Source: Pomacea canaliculata (Eukaryota; Mollusca; Gastropoda; Architaenioglossa; Ampullariidae). From it: DNA of 64,000 nucleotides. This document shows, one piece after another, positions 1 to 10,124 of the stretch. The number at the start of each line of letters is the position of its first letter. Position 1 is the first letter of the stretch. The position numbers and the translations under genes are program-made. Below the pieces are notes generated by a model that saw only the letters and a list, made by a program, of their open reading frames with translations, was not told where the DNA came from and did no database searches. The stretch covers positions 26,170,927 to 26,234,926 of the forward strand of contig NC_037594.1 of assembly GCF_003073045.1 (NCBI RefSeq). The letters run 5' to 3'.

Positions 1-140
1 AACAAACAAACAACCAAACAAACAACCAAACAAACAAACAAACAAACAAAAAACACAAACAAACAAACAAACAAACAAACAAACAAACAAACAAACAAAC
101 AAACAAACAAACAAACAAACAAACAAACAAACAAACAAAA
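1..140. repeat. (AAAC)n microsatellite
   Basis: The window opens inside an almost pure AAAC tetranucleotide array with a few AACC variants, ending about 90 bp before gene A. Its left end lies outside the window, so the full length is unknown. Confidence 0.95.
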
Positions 141-205
141 CAATCCACTATGCAATTAGAGGACGTACGAATTCACGAACCCAGATTAACCAATTTTCTC
201 TGGAA

Positions 206-229
206 ATGTTTCAGAACACCGAGACTTGA
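206..229 (+). promoter_or_regulatory. Short upstream ORF before gene A
   Basis: ATGTTTCAG opens a seven-codon ORF that stops (TGA) two bases before the gene A start at 232. The same ATGTTTCAGAA occurs upstream of gene B at 5390, where it stays open and becomes the start of the protein. In gene A it could damp translation. That the two are homologous is seen in the sequence; the regulatory role is inference. Confidence 0.45.
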
Positions 230-231
230 AG

Positions 232-1632
232 ATGATCTGGTCATTGTTGACATTGACCGCTGGGCTCTTGCTGGTCTGTCTTGGCACTGTCACCAGCATG
301 CCTACTGACACTTCGGACAAACGTCCAGACTCCTCGAGTTTCCAAGGACAACACCAAGACCATTCCCTGCCAAACCCTAATACCAATAAACAACAGACCG
401 AGCATGATACAACTGTAAAGACAGCCTCTTCACCCCAAACACCTCTAGACTCATCCACAACAACTGAGTCGACCCAAGACTCATCCACTACACCCTCCGG
501 CCTCGTCTGCGATCAGGTCCACTGCCCGACACCCATGTGCGTGGACTCCGTCAGGGGACAGGACGGATGTTGTCTCTTGTGTCCTAACGGTCAGTGTCTT
601 GGACAAAACGAGCAACTAGTATACACACATACACAACATCTTTGTTTATTCTGCACAGGACATTGTTGTGTCAGCAAACGGTACACAATTGAATATTACA
701 TAAAACGTAAATATATAAACATCTAAAAATAATCTTCCCTGAAAAGAACTTGAAATGTGTACATCCGATGCGAGTTCATCATTTACGATCATTTAGTCTG
801 GTAATCATAGTCACTAACTGTCCTATTGCAGGGCCCACTGTCATATTAAAGCACTAACTGTCATATTGCAGGCAATAACTGTATTATTGAGGAAACAGGG
901 AAGATCATCTCAACTAAAGAAAATGTGATGCATAAAGGTTTCCAGAGAGAGGGCTGTATGACAGTCAACCCCGACGAGTGCCCGTGCATCATACAGGACT
1001 CTCTTAGTTATACCCGCCTGCGCTGTGAGGCCCCCAGGTGTGTCGACTATTCCACTGCACCGGGAGGCTGCTACATCTGTCCGAACGGTCAGTGGGTGGA
1101 TCTGACACTTGTCTTTGTATGTCTGCATCAATACTAGCGGTCAATGGTCAATGTCCATAAACCAGACAATGTTGTGTACACTTAAAGTTTCATGATAATC
1201 AGATCACACCTTTGCTGTCAGAAGGACCATGTCTTACCTGCCTGTCTCCTATCTCATGAGAGGGAGGGTGTGTAGGGATGAAGGTTGCTAGAAGAAGGTA
1301 GTTACGCTCAGAAATCTGTATTTCTTAACAAAAAATTATTTTCCATTGCTCTAAACGTTGAGAGAACGTTAAACGTCTCAAAATATTTTTCTCACTAATT
1401 GTTTTTTCCTTCTGTAGGCAGGAACTGCCGCATCAAGCAAACGGGGCAGATAATCTCATCATCAGTGATGTGGAACGGGTCGCAGTGCGTGTGTCCCGCG
1501 GACAACGATCCTCTGCCTGACTTACTGTTAGAAGGAGGTCCAGTAGCTATCTGCACGCCATTACCCAACACAACTACATCGACGACCTCTGACACGACCC
1601 CAGAAACAACCTTCAGGATCACCCCGTCTTGA
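232..1632 (+). CDS. Gene A: secreted Cys-rich protein with half-VWC modules (3 exons)
   Basis: Predicted secreted protein of 262 residues. Exons are 232-589, 872-1087 and 1418-1632, and both introns (282 and 330 bp) are phase 1 and GT-AG. I chose the ATG at 232; the frame is open to a TTG at 226, but that is not a credible start. Residues 1-22 form a signal peptide (hydrophobic core, then TVTS). Residues 23-90 are a Ser/Thr/Gln-rich linker likely to be O-glycosylated. Residues 93-117 hold only the C-terminal half of a VWC domain (CxxxxCxxxxCVD...GCCxxC), ending CPNG at the donor. Exon 2 starts with the GNNC..ETGKII module, and its VWC half has a single Cys where CC is usual. Exon 3 repeats the module (GRNC..TGQII...CVCP...AIC) and ends in a short Thr-rich tail. 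It is probably extracellular (matrix or mucus), but its function is unknown. Intron removal keeps one frame across all three exons and matches paralogues B and C. Confidence 0.82.
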
Positions 1633-1758
1633 TGTCCCACGTGACGACCAGCGTTACACCCAACGTGATGTGAACGTGACCAGCATACGTGGCATCAACG
1701 TGATCAGCTCACTTGCCTCTTGCATACGTCATCAAAAGGCTTCACATTCAAATATAAA

Positions 1759-1764
1759 AATAAA
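1759..1764 (+). terminator. Poly(A) signal of gene A
   Basis: AATAAA lies about 127 bp after the gene A stop, in an A/T-rich stretch with overlapping AATAAA copies. Position and spacing suit a 3' end; no transcript was available to confirm it. Confidence 0.55.
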
Positions 1765-2888
1765 TAAATAACATATAGCATTCAGAAAACTGTTCAGTTA
1801 ACTTCATGGTTCGCCAGTGAGAGAGATGTCATGGCTAAGCTAGCATTCAACGATCAAATATCTCCATTTCTTCTCAGCTGCTTCCTCAAACATTAAAATA
1901 AAACACGCAGAAAATCTGGACAGTCGTCCCCATGATCGACTCTCGCATGAATATTCATGTCACAAATTGTAATCATGATTACTCAAACTATAAAAATCAT
2001 TTCTCAGACGGCCTGGCTACTCCAGTTTCTGGACTTCCCAAACTGCTTTTGTTTCGGTTTTCTAAAAATATTATTGATGAAATCAAGTAGTGTGACACCA
2101 ACATACAATGGTTTTTATAACTGCTGATGTGGTTAAAGATTGCTTTGACATACACCTACGCCTGGAGGGAGAAAAATATAGAAAGGAGAGAGGGAGAGAG
2201 GGAGAGAGGGAGAGAGGGAGAGAGGGAGAGACTAGTAGGTAACTGCTTGTATGAAGAAAGGAGTCTGTACGACCATACCTCTGCGTGGGTGTGTGTGGGC
2301 AGGTAATTGCATCCACCCATCAATAGAAATAAAGTAACAGTTGCTTTGAGTTAATGACTACACCGCAATATGTTGCCGCTGTCGTCAGTGTAGGTTTTGA
2401 TGAGCTCAACATCTGATACCTCCACGGTGGTTCACAAGAATGTCGACACCTTTATGGTCTCTGTAACAGAAGTAAGAGAAAACACTCCTAACTAAAATTG
2501 ATTTCCTATTCACCTGATATTAGGGGTGCCATGTTGTTTACATACTTTTATTGACAATGATCTACTTCGCCTTTAAAGTTGCAGTAAGACCATTCTATTT
2601 TAAACTAGTGCGTAAGATTATTTTTTTCTCGGGGGTTAATATTTCTCAAAGTGTGTGACAACTGTCTTCTAAGGTGTTTGTATTGACACCATTTGTATAC
2701 AATTTTACAGTGGGATAGTTGTAAGAGCTTTAATTGCCAAGAACACTAATAATGTCTTTGTGTCCACAACACTAAGACTGTAATGATGCTAACCCACCAA
2801 AACCACTACAGCCAGAAAACGGAAACACTACCATACCAAGACTACAGTGTGAAGTCCATTACAAGCCATATTTAATATATTTAGTGAT
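1765..2888. other. Spacer after gene A
   Basis: Apart from the purine repeat at 2184-2230 I see no gene, RNA or element here. Short frames have no recognisable domain. Confidence 0.6.
2184..2230. repeat. (GAGAGAGG)n microsatellite
   Basis: About six units of an octameric purine repeat (GGGAGAGA). It lies in the spacer between genes A and B. Confidence 0.9.
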
Positions 2889-3264
2889 CAAGCAGACGAG
2901 TCTTATTGTGACGTCAGTCTCCTTATGACGTCACACGCACAGGAAATGTGAGGTCATTGCGAAGATTTGACGTCATTTTATTGTATGACGCACTCTGTGT
3001 GTCAGGCTTGTAAGGCTCTGTCTGTCGGAAACTGATGAAAAGACAATTTTGAATCTTTTCCATCTTTTCGTGGCAATCGGGTGCAGCACATTCTCGAGGC
3101 ATGGTTGTCACCATGGAAACCACACGTCATAGGGTCACGTGACGGAGAACGAGACTTCGTGGAAGCAAAAAAAGAGTCCCGTGTCATTTCTCTTATTAAA
3201 CACAACATTCTACTAAAAACCTTCAACGTTTTCCAAATGAACACACATATAAATAGACGAGATT
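2889..3264 (-). mobile_element. THAP-derived dispersed repeat, copy 1
   Basis: Longest copy of an element also present at 11262-11622 and 48185-48465. Read on the minus strand, it has a 5' part starting near AATCTCGTCTAT, then a promoter-like block (CACGTG E-box, TGACGT half-site, RFX-like GTTTCCATGGTGAC). Next come an ATG (minus strand, 3102) and codons for MPRECAAPDCHEK, then a shift to a second frame reading DGKDSKLSFHQFPTDRALQA before a stop. CxxxxC plus FHQFPTD is the start of a THAP zinc-binding domain, found in P-element-type transposases and cellular THAP proteins. The rest of the domain, including the C-x2-H part, is missing. Palindromic TGACGTCA sites follow, one degraded in this copy. 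AGACGAG occurs near both ends. No transposase or inverted repeats are visible, so I read it as a non-autonomous or decayed element. Confidence 0.65.
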
Positions 3265-3299
3265 AGATCTTTGGAAATGGTTGTCTGTTAAAGCATGAT

Positions 3300-3530
3300 A
3301 CAACGCCAGATATAGCTTACAGACAATATTACACACACTCACAATATTACTCACAATATTATACACGATATTACTCATCATAGTCAGCAATTTATCGTAC
3401 CAGTCTGACCTTACTCATACCAGTAAGACATTACTCACACGAGTCATTCATTACTCATACCAGTCTGGTATTTCTCATTTCAGTTAGATATTAGTCATGC
3501 CAGTCTGGTATTACTAATACCAGCCAGAGC
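3300..3530. repeat. Degenerate ATTACTC/CCAGTCTG repeat
   Basis: Irregular tandem repetition of ATTACTCATACCAGTCTG-like units, roughly 25-30 bp each and strongly diverged. It abuts the THAP-derived copy at 2889-3264. Confidence 0.6.
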
Positions 3531-5389
3531 TTGCTTAAGCCTACCTTAACTTATCTTACTTATATCCTATATTAAGCTTTCCTTCCAAATCTGAGCGTGG
3601 TTCAGTCACAAGTTTGTTCTTACTTAAAATCAATCAAACTTTTTTTCGCCTCTCAGCCGCCGGTGAAGCGATCCACCTCCGCATTTCATACACCTGACAA
3701 GAGTTTTTTTCCACCCTGATGTGATTGTGTTCTGGACTTTGAAGCATCCGATTCTTCCTAGTTAAGAGAAGGGAATGTCTGTGCTGATCTTCACGGACCA
3801 GCTTCCAAACCCGGACAGAAAACCCAGAGTCAGGTGCAGCGCCACCCTTGGAGGATTTGGACACCGGATCATTCCCACCCATCCCGGGTTCACTCACGAG
3901 CGACTGGTTGACCACGTGTGTACACAACTTATAGAAATCAAATCAATTGAAATCGAGTCGCAATATTGAGCTGACGACACACTTTTCTTTACCTGTTGTT
4001 GCTGTATTGACTTTCACACGCATCAGGTGTTAAAGGCCCACCAGGGTCAAACATAAAGCTCGAGGTTGTTGTCAGCTGTGAATCTGCCGCCAACACTATT
4101 TAGTCACAAAACTATTTATGGATTTTTTTTAAATTTTTAAAATTTTGTTTGAAAAAATAAACATATCGTGGACTGACTGGCATAATCGTGAATGAAGGCC
4201 CCGCATACAAGCTTGGAAGTTGAATCTCAGACCGCCATGTTAGGTGCTGTGTACTTTAGTGACGTCACAAGAAGGAGATTTTGTGGTGTTTAAAGGTCTG
4301 TCTCTCGCTTATTCTTATTAGTATATTAAAGCCTAGTAAAGAACTTTACCACTACTTTGAAAAAAAAAAAGAATTTGCATTCGGGTAAGCCTTTAAGTGG
4401 TCTATTAAAGCGAAGCGAGGTGAGTAAGGTGAGAGTCGGAGAGAAGGAAAGGGTAAGTACTGTCAACTGCTTTCTTTCTTTGCTGGATGTTAATTTATTG
4501 CTTCAGTATAGACCACAAGTTCTGGAAAGGGACTTATTGGCACTTTTAGGGTTTTTGAAAGAGGTTTGATGGAACATGATTATTTTTCCTACTTTCAAAG
4601 TCTTAAGAGTGAATTGAAATTTTGTGCTAACAGTATTCTGAATGCGGCTCTCCTGAAATGTTGAAATGTTATAAACGTGCGTTGATGGTAATGATGGTGA
4701 TGGTGGTGGTGGTGATGATGATTGATGATGATGATGATGACGACGAAAAGAGAATTTGTCGACGGCGACAATGACAACGATAATGGCATACAGAAACAAC
4801 GAGAAAAGCAAAGAAAACGACTAACAGCCAGTCTGGTCTTGACGACTGTCATCCAGGAAGAAGTTTCTTCGAGCAACAGACGGTGAGCTTGCGACATGCA
4901 CGTCACATGTTCATAAACAAGAAAGCAAAAGATCTGTCGATGGGCTTTCAAGGATTTATGATAAGCTACCGCCATTTTTTTTTACTTTTAAAACAACATC
5001 TGTTCAAGCTCAATATTCTTATTGAAAGAAAGGTGTTGCAAGTATCACACGACTACACGGACCATACTACCGGAGACCAAACACATCAACATTACACACG
5101 TAGGAACACAGACTGAAGAATGTATAAATGAATCATCTCTTTGACAATCCAGAAAATTCTCACACACTGACATCCACCCACGAGACAAAGAAATGTCCAC
5201 CACTATCAATTGTACATATGATATTGAAAGTTTTTACAGTAATTTAACGGTCATGTGAACTTCACACAAACAATGACGACCATGACCAGCCTCAGGAAAA
5301 CCATCAGTGTTAGTGAGCCTGTCCCACCATAGCAAGAATTAGGACAGACAACAAACTCATCAACTCCGACAAAATGTTTCGCTTCTCAA
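3531..5389. other. Spacer upstream of gene B
   Basis: No supported gene. It contains a short GAT/GGT trinucleotide tract at about 4686-4742. The longest frames (about 100-126 codons, minus strand) are His- or Ser-rich products of that tract. The last 100 bp hold the gene B leader; no TATA box is evident. Confidence 0.55.
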
Positions 5390-7822
5390 ATGTTTCAGAA
5401 GATCGACATTGCAGTGAACCAGGATGAAGTCGCCACTCTTAACCTTGCTGCTGTCCTTCTCTTGCTGGTCTTGCTTCAGACCGTCACCAGCAGACCCAGA
5501 CACCCTACCCGGAAACAGTCGGGTACCCGGAACCCGGAAAAACACAGGAAACGCATAATTCCGACACCCAAACCATCGCGGAAAAAAGCACTCCCCTCCT
5601 CAACACCATCCACCACCATCACCACGACCCCCGAGACCACGACCCCCGAGACCACTACCCCCGAGACCACTACCCCTCTGTGTGTGGGTGACAATGGTGA
5701 GCAGCTGCAAGTGGGACAAGAGGTCAAATATGCGGGTGGGTGCAGGGTATGCACTTGCTTCCCTGATGGTGCTCAATGTTATTACATTGACTGTATGATC
5801 CGCATGTGCGTCGACTACGTCAAGCCCAACAACACCTGCTGTGGAACCTGTCCCAACGGTCAGTCCTTTCATTACACAGCATATATATATATTCTACATT
5901 ACATCAGTATCAATACGATAGGGACTTACAAACGAAGGATCGTGGGGCTGAAAGATAGGCGAAGATACACAAATAGTTTGTGGATGTTATATCACGATAA
6001 TGTTTGACACATTCTTTGATATGTTGAATGTCATGATATGCCCAGTGTTGTCCGTTATGAGGAATGAGCTGTTTAAAGTAGTAAAAGAAATCATGAGTTG
6101 TATTTTTCAATGAGGCTTTTGCTACAGCAACATGTGCTAGATTCTGTAGCCTGCTAACAGGCCTGTCACCTAGGTACCTCTCATGAGTTCTGTAACATGT
6201 ACTCCCCCTTGGACATGTTACACCGAGGGTCGACTGACTGTCAAGTTTATGACAGGCGCGTGCGTTGCGGTCCGCGGTACAGAAACTGAAGGTTTGACCC
6301 TCTCCCCCAATAAAAATTAGTTTGATGAAACACAGAAAAGGTCAGGTTCCTCAGTTTCTCTCGTGACAGGTGAAAATTGCCGTATCCAGGAGACAGGCCA
6401 GATCATCTCAGAGTCAGTGGAGGTTGACGGCCGGATGTGTTGGTGCCCAAACCCGTGGGAGTACTTTTTCGACTTTTTCTCCGACGAGGGTCCAATCGCT
6501 GTATGCGAACCGCTCACTACGTCTCCACCTCCACCACCCACAACACCACCCACGCCACCACCGCCGTGTGTCGGTGACAATGGCGAGGTGCTGGAGCCCG
6601 GTCAACAGGTCATGTACTCAGGCTGGGGATCCTGCAAGTATTGTGAGTGCGACCCAAGGGAGGGTTTACAGTGTGTCTATGGCGACTGCCTGCCACCTAT
6701 GTGCGTCGACTTCTTCACGCCGAATGGCAGTTGTTGTCCCCAATGTCCGAACGGTCAGTGATTTGCTTATAAAGGGCTAGTACTGTAAACAACTTTTCGC
6801 TAAGTGGGTAAAGCTCAGTGTCAAATACTAGACCCCAAAACTGGGTGAACATAATTTTACCGGTCTTCAGATATACGCCTACAAACGTTTCCACGCAAAG
6901 GTAAACATCATGCCGTCCAATGAACATATTTTCTCCGTTTTCCCATTGGCTGAGGCAATGACAACACAAACGAATCAAGAAGCTGTCTGGAAGCCTGATT
7001 TGCACGGATATGTTTACAGGTGTGCATCTCCAGAACAGCATTGGGGATAATTCAGATTTGGGGAAACAGTATCGTGCACTGACTTCTACTCAAGCATTAG
7101 AAACATATTTTGATATTTACTAGTCGTTTCAGCTCACAATGTCTGTCTATTTGCATGAATATAAGGCTAAGCATGCATGTACTCTGTCAGTTTTGAGTTT
7201 TGAGTTTTGCCACGTCAAGAGCAGCTAGGATTTCGGCGTTGTGAGCCAGGGGAGGTAAGGCAGGGGTTGTTAGATATGGGAGGTAAGCAGGGGAGGTAAG
7301 GCAGGCTTTGTGAGTCAGGAGAGGTAAGGCAAGGAGTTTTTTGTGCCAGGGGAGGTAATCCAGGCTTGTTAAACCAGGGGAGGTAAGACAGGCGTTGTTA
7401 GCCAAGGGAGGTAAGCAGGGGAGGTAAGCAGACATGATGAACCTCGTTTGGTCGTTGCAGGTCAAAACTGCCGCATTGAGCAGACAGGGGAGATCATAAC
7501 GGATCCAGTGGAACGAGACGGTGGGCGTTGCTGGTGTCCGGAGCAGGACTATAATATTGGTTACCCTTCACCAGAGCATTACACGGCCATTTGTGTTCCC
7601 TCCGACACTACGCCTGAGACCACAACTACACCTGAGACCACAACTACGCCTGAGACCACAACTACACCTGAGACCACAACTACACCTGAGACCACAACTA
7701 CTTCTCCGCCACCAGAGGATGAATCCCCCTCTCCCTCGGAGCCCTGGACATCCACAGACGGAACTGACTCAACTTCCTTGGAATCCTGGACACCTGCAGA
7801 CACATCCACACCCGCAGTCTAG
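5390..7822 (+). CDS. Gene B: secreted protein with two complete VWC domains and mucin-like linkers (3 exons)
   Basis: Predicted secreted protein of 404 residues. Exons are 5390-5858, 6370-6753 and 7461-7822, with phase-1 GT-AG introns of 511 and 707 bp. Order: signal region 1-34 (LAAVLLLLVLLQTVTS); very basic segment 35-70; PETTT repeats 76-96; VWC1 98-155; Cys module 157-202 (GENC..TGQII..DGRMCWCP..AVC); Pro/Thr linker 207-222; VWC2 223-283; second module 285-335 (GQNC..TGEII..GGRCWCP..AIC); then TTTTPE repeats and an acidic Ser/Pro tail. Both VWCs have ten Cys in the canonical order (C, CxxCxC, C, C, C, CC, C). VWC domains commonly bind BMP-type ligands or matrix, and the Thr/Pro tracts suggest O-glycosylation, but no ligand can be named. 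The start is uncertain: the ATG at 5424, which aligns with gene A's start, is out of frame, so translation from 5390 is needed for the full frame. Confidence 0.82.
7236..7432. repeat. GAGGTAAG-rich minisatellite in intron 2 of gene B
   Basis: Eight degenerate copies of a unit containing GGGAGGTAAG, separated by (G)CAGG..TTGTTAG-like spacers. It ends about 28 bp before the exon 3 acceptor at 7459-7460. The core AG|GTAAG matches a consensus 5' splice site on the sense strand. The same core motif recurs on the opposite strand at 62044-62290. Confidence 0.85.
7614..7700 (+). repeat. 18-bp coding repeat (TTTTPE) in gene B
   Basis: About five 18-bp units (CCTGAGACCACAACTACA-like) encode PETTTT inside exon 3. 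A related 15-bp PETTT unit sits in exon 1 at 5620-5675. Such repeats vary in number between alleles and encode mucin-like glycosylation regions. Confidence 0.85.
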
Positions 7823-7906
7823 TCCCAGACCCAAAGACTCAGCACTCCCCTGACCTCCCCCACGAACGGTAGAGAACCCTCTACTGATCTCCCGAAAGTA
7901 TTGGTA

Positions 7907-7912
7907 AATAAA
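7907..7912 (+). terminator. Poly(A) signal of gene B
   Basis: AATAAA 85 bp after the gene B stop at 7820-7822. It is the first such signal downstream and is well placed for a 3' end. Confidence 0.6.
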
Positions 7913-10124
7913 ATAGAAATCGAATGTACAACTCATACAACAGACAGTAAAATTGTTTTTGTTACAGCCGCTTATTATCTTACAATATTCTAGAGGTAAA
8001 TGAGGAGGACCATGAGTTAGTGGAGGTTTAGACACCGGAGGTTCACAACGATGGAGACTTAGACACTTGGGGTACTGGAGTTAGCTGGAAGTTGCTTACC
8101 CTGGAGTTTACTACATTGGATCTCTAGACAATAAAAACTTGATGCACTTGAGAGTTGTATTTAGCATGAGCAATATATTTAAATATTTAGTGCATTGGAG
8201 ATTGTGAGACAAATATAATTACATATATATATAATTGATAAGTATGCATAATTAAAGCTTCATTGGAGCGACTTTATTATTTTAGATAATATAAAATATG
8301 TACATTCTCTAAAATGTTGAATAGCCAAACAGAAGACTGGGCTTGAATTTTGTTGGGGCCTGTTGGGCAAGAGAGATTAGTATTTTGCCTTCAGATGAAG
8401 TTTCTAAACATAAATATATTTGTGCATCAGGGTCTGAGGGCTGTTGAGATTAAATGAAAGCAACTGAAATGTTTGATTGTTGTCTCAAAATGTTTACATG
8501 TGTGTGTGTGAGTGTGTTGACCCTCTCGCCATGACGACAGTTGCCTCCTCGATGATTTCTTTCAGGGCCAAAACCTTTAGATGTCTGGTACCCGGATTAA
8601 CTAAGACTGTCCTTAAAAGGAATAAATTTCGATTAATCGTGAATGAACCGGATTATCACCTGTGACTCCCTTCTAACAACTGAGTATTGTTTTAATTGAA
8701 GTTCATCGGGTTTAGGTCGCTTCAAGACACATTATCACACGCCTGTTCCACAGCTGATTTCAGACGACATAAAACACCAACAAAATCAGAATTAAGAAAT
8801 AAATAATTATGTCCTCGTTCAAGGCTCCGCCGTCAGACGTGGAGCTCTCCACAGACATCAGATGGCCAGTGAGATCCGGAGCTCCATTGTGAGAAGAAAA
8901 TAAAAGTAACCAGCACAGAAGAATTGCTCCTAATATTTAAACATTTATTCAGCTACAGTTTTATGGCCTAATTCATCAAAATATGCTTATTTTACACCAC
9001 ACGATGTACGACGAAGCGAACAATAGTTTGAATGCAAACTCACAAAACTCGGATGTCCGACATCAAGAGGTGAACAGAATAAACTGTTGGAACATTCTGG
9101 TCAGGAACTTTGATCGAGACTGAACACGATGACAAAGAAGAAAACCTGGTTCTCCCATTCAGTTATGGGTGAGACCTCCATGGAATGAATGAACACACAC
9201 ACAGATAAAAGAAAGACAGAAAGAACAGCAAAAATAGATGTACGGGGATACGTTCCTTTACACACACATATGTACTTACTATTGGGGAGGTGAGAGAGGC
9301 GCACACACACACAAAACATACACACATAATGGTTGAGAGTTCTTTCTCTTTCACACAAACACACACACAGACAGACACACAGACACATGCGCATAGAATA
9401 GTAAAGACGTTCTCTCTCTCTCACAGACACGAGACGCTGAAAACCTCTCACATGTAACATACATAACATACACATACAAACACTACTTCAAAGCTGCTAT
9501 TTTCACACATGTCAGCAGCATGGGGGATGTTGCAACCTCCAGCAGGCGTCAACCAAAATGTCTGAGTTCCCTAGGGACGAGCTCTAGCCGTGGGATCAAA
9601 CTGCTGGTTACAGAGAAGCCTGATCTGACATTTGGATGGCGTCAAAGGTGAGACACATTTTGACATTTTTTTGATATGTCAGAAAGCTGCGGAGGGTGCA
9701 GATGCAGCGTGGCTCTAATTCATCACACTGGCAGAACAAAAGGCAAAAGTATGACAGGTCAAGTCCAAATTGAGTCTAACAGTGCGTCAGCTCGTCAGAA
9801 GGGTCGAGGGTCAATTATGGAGGTCGTGAAGAGGGCGTTAATTTACAGTTTACAGCTTCTGGCTGGTGGGCCGGGGTCGACACATCTGGGCTGACACGTG
9901 CAGTGCATAAAATCAAGCACAAAATATGTTGAAAGCAGTTTTAGTCTCGTAGCAGGGATTCGAGAAACGGCCACAGCGTGGACAGACAACATCCTGGCCA
10001 GAACGCACGAACTGGGGGAAAGACGTTCGTAACCCGCGTTGGATTTTTCTTTCTCAACAACTCGTTTGTCAAGAGTCATTGTTTGATCTTCATAGTAACC
10101 TCTTCTAAAGAAGTGTGTTTGAGA
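7913..10124. other. Spacer between genes B and C
   Basis: No supported gene. AT-rich to about 8300, then CA-rich microsatellite segments at about 9180-9480 (CACA tracts and CTCTCT at 9413). Frames read across the CA tract give Cys/Val/Leu-rich low-complexity products and are artefacts. Confidence 0.6.

Noticed and set aside
226..231. TTG at 226 as the gene A start, and GTG at 34829 and 14660 for twist and gene D
   Set aside because: Animal nuclear genes rarely start at TTG or GTG, and each has an ATG within a few codons in good context.
2889..3264. Functional THAP gene
   Set aside because: The domain is split between two frames in all three copies and lacks the C-x2-H half; no downstream exons are visible.
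5424..5558. ATG at 5424 as the gene B start
   Set aside because: It aligns with gene A's start but reads out of frame and stops after about 45 codons without reaching the VWC domains. Kept only as evidence for a frameshift.
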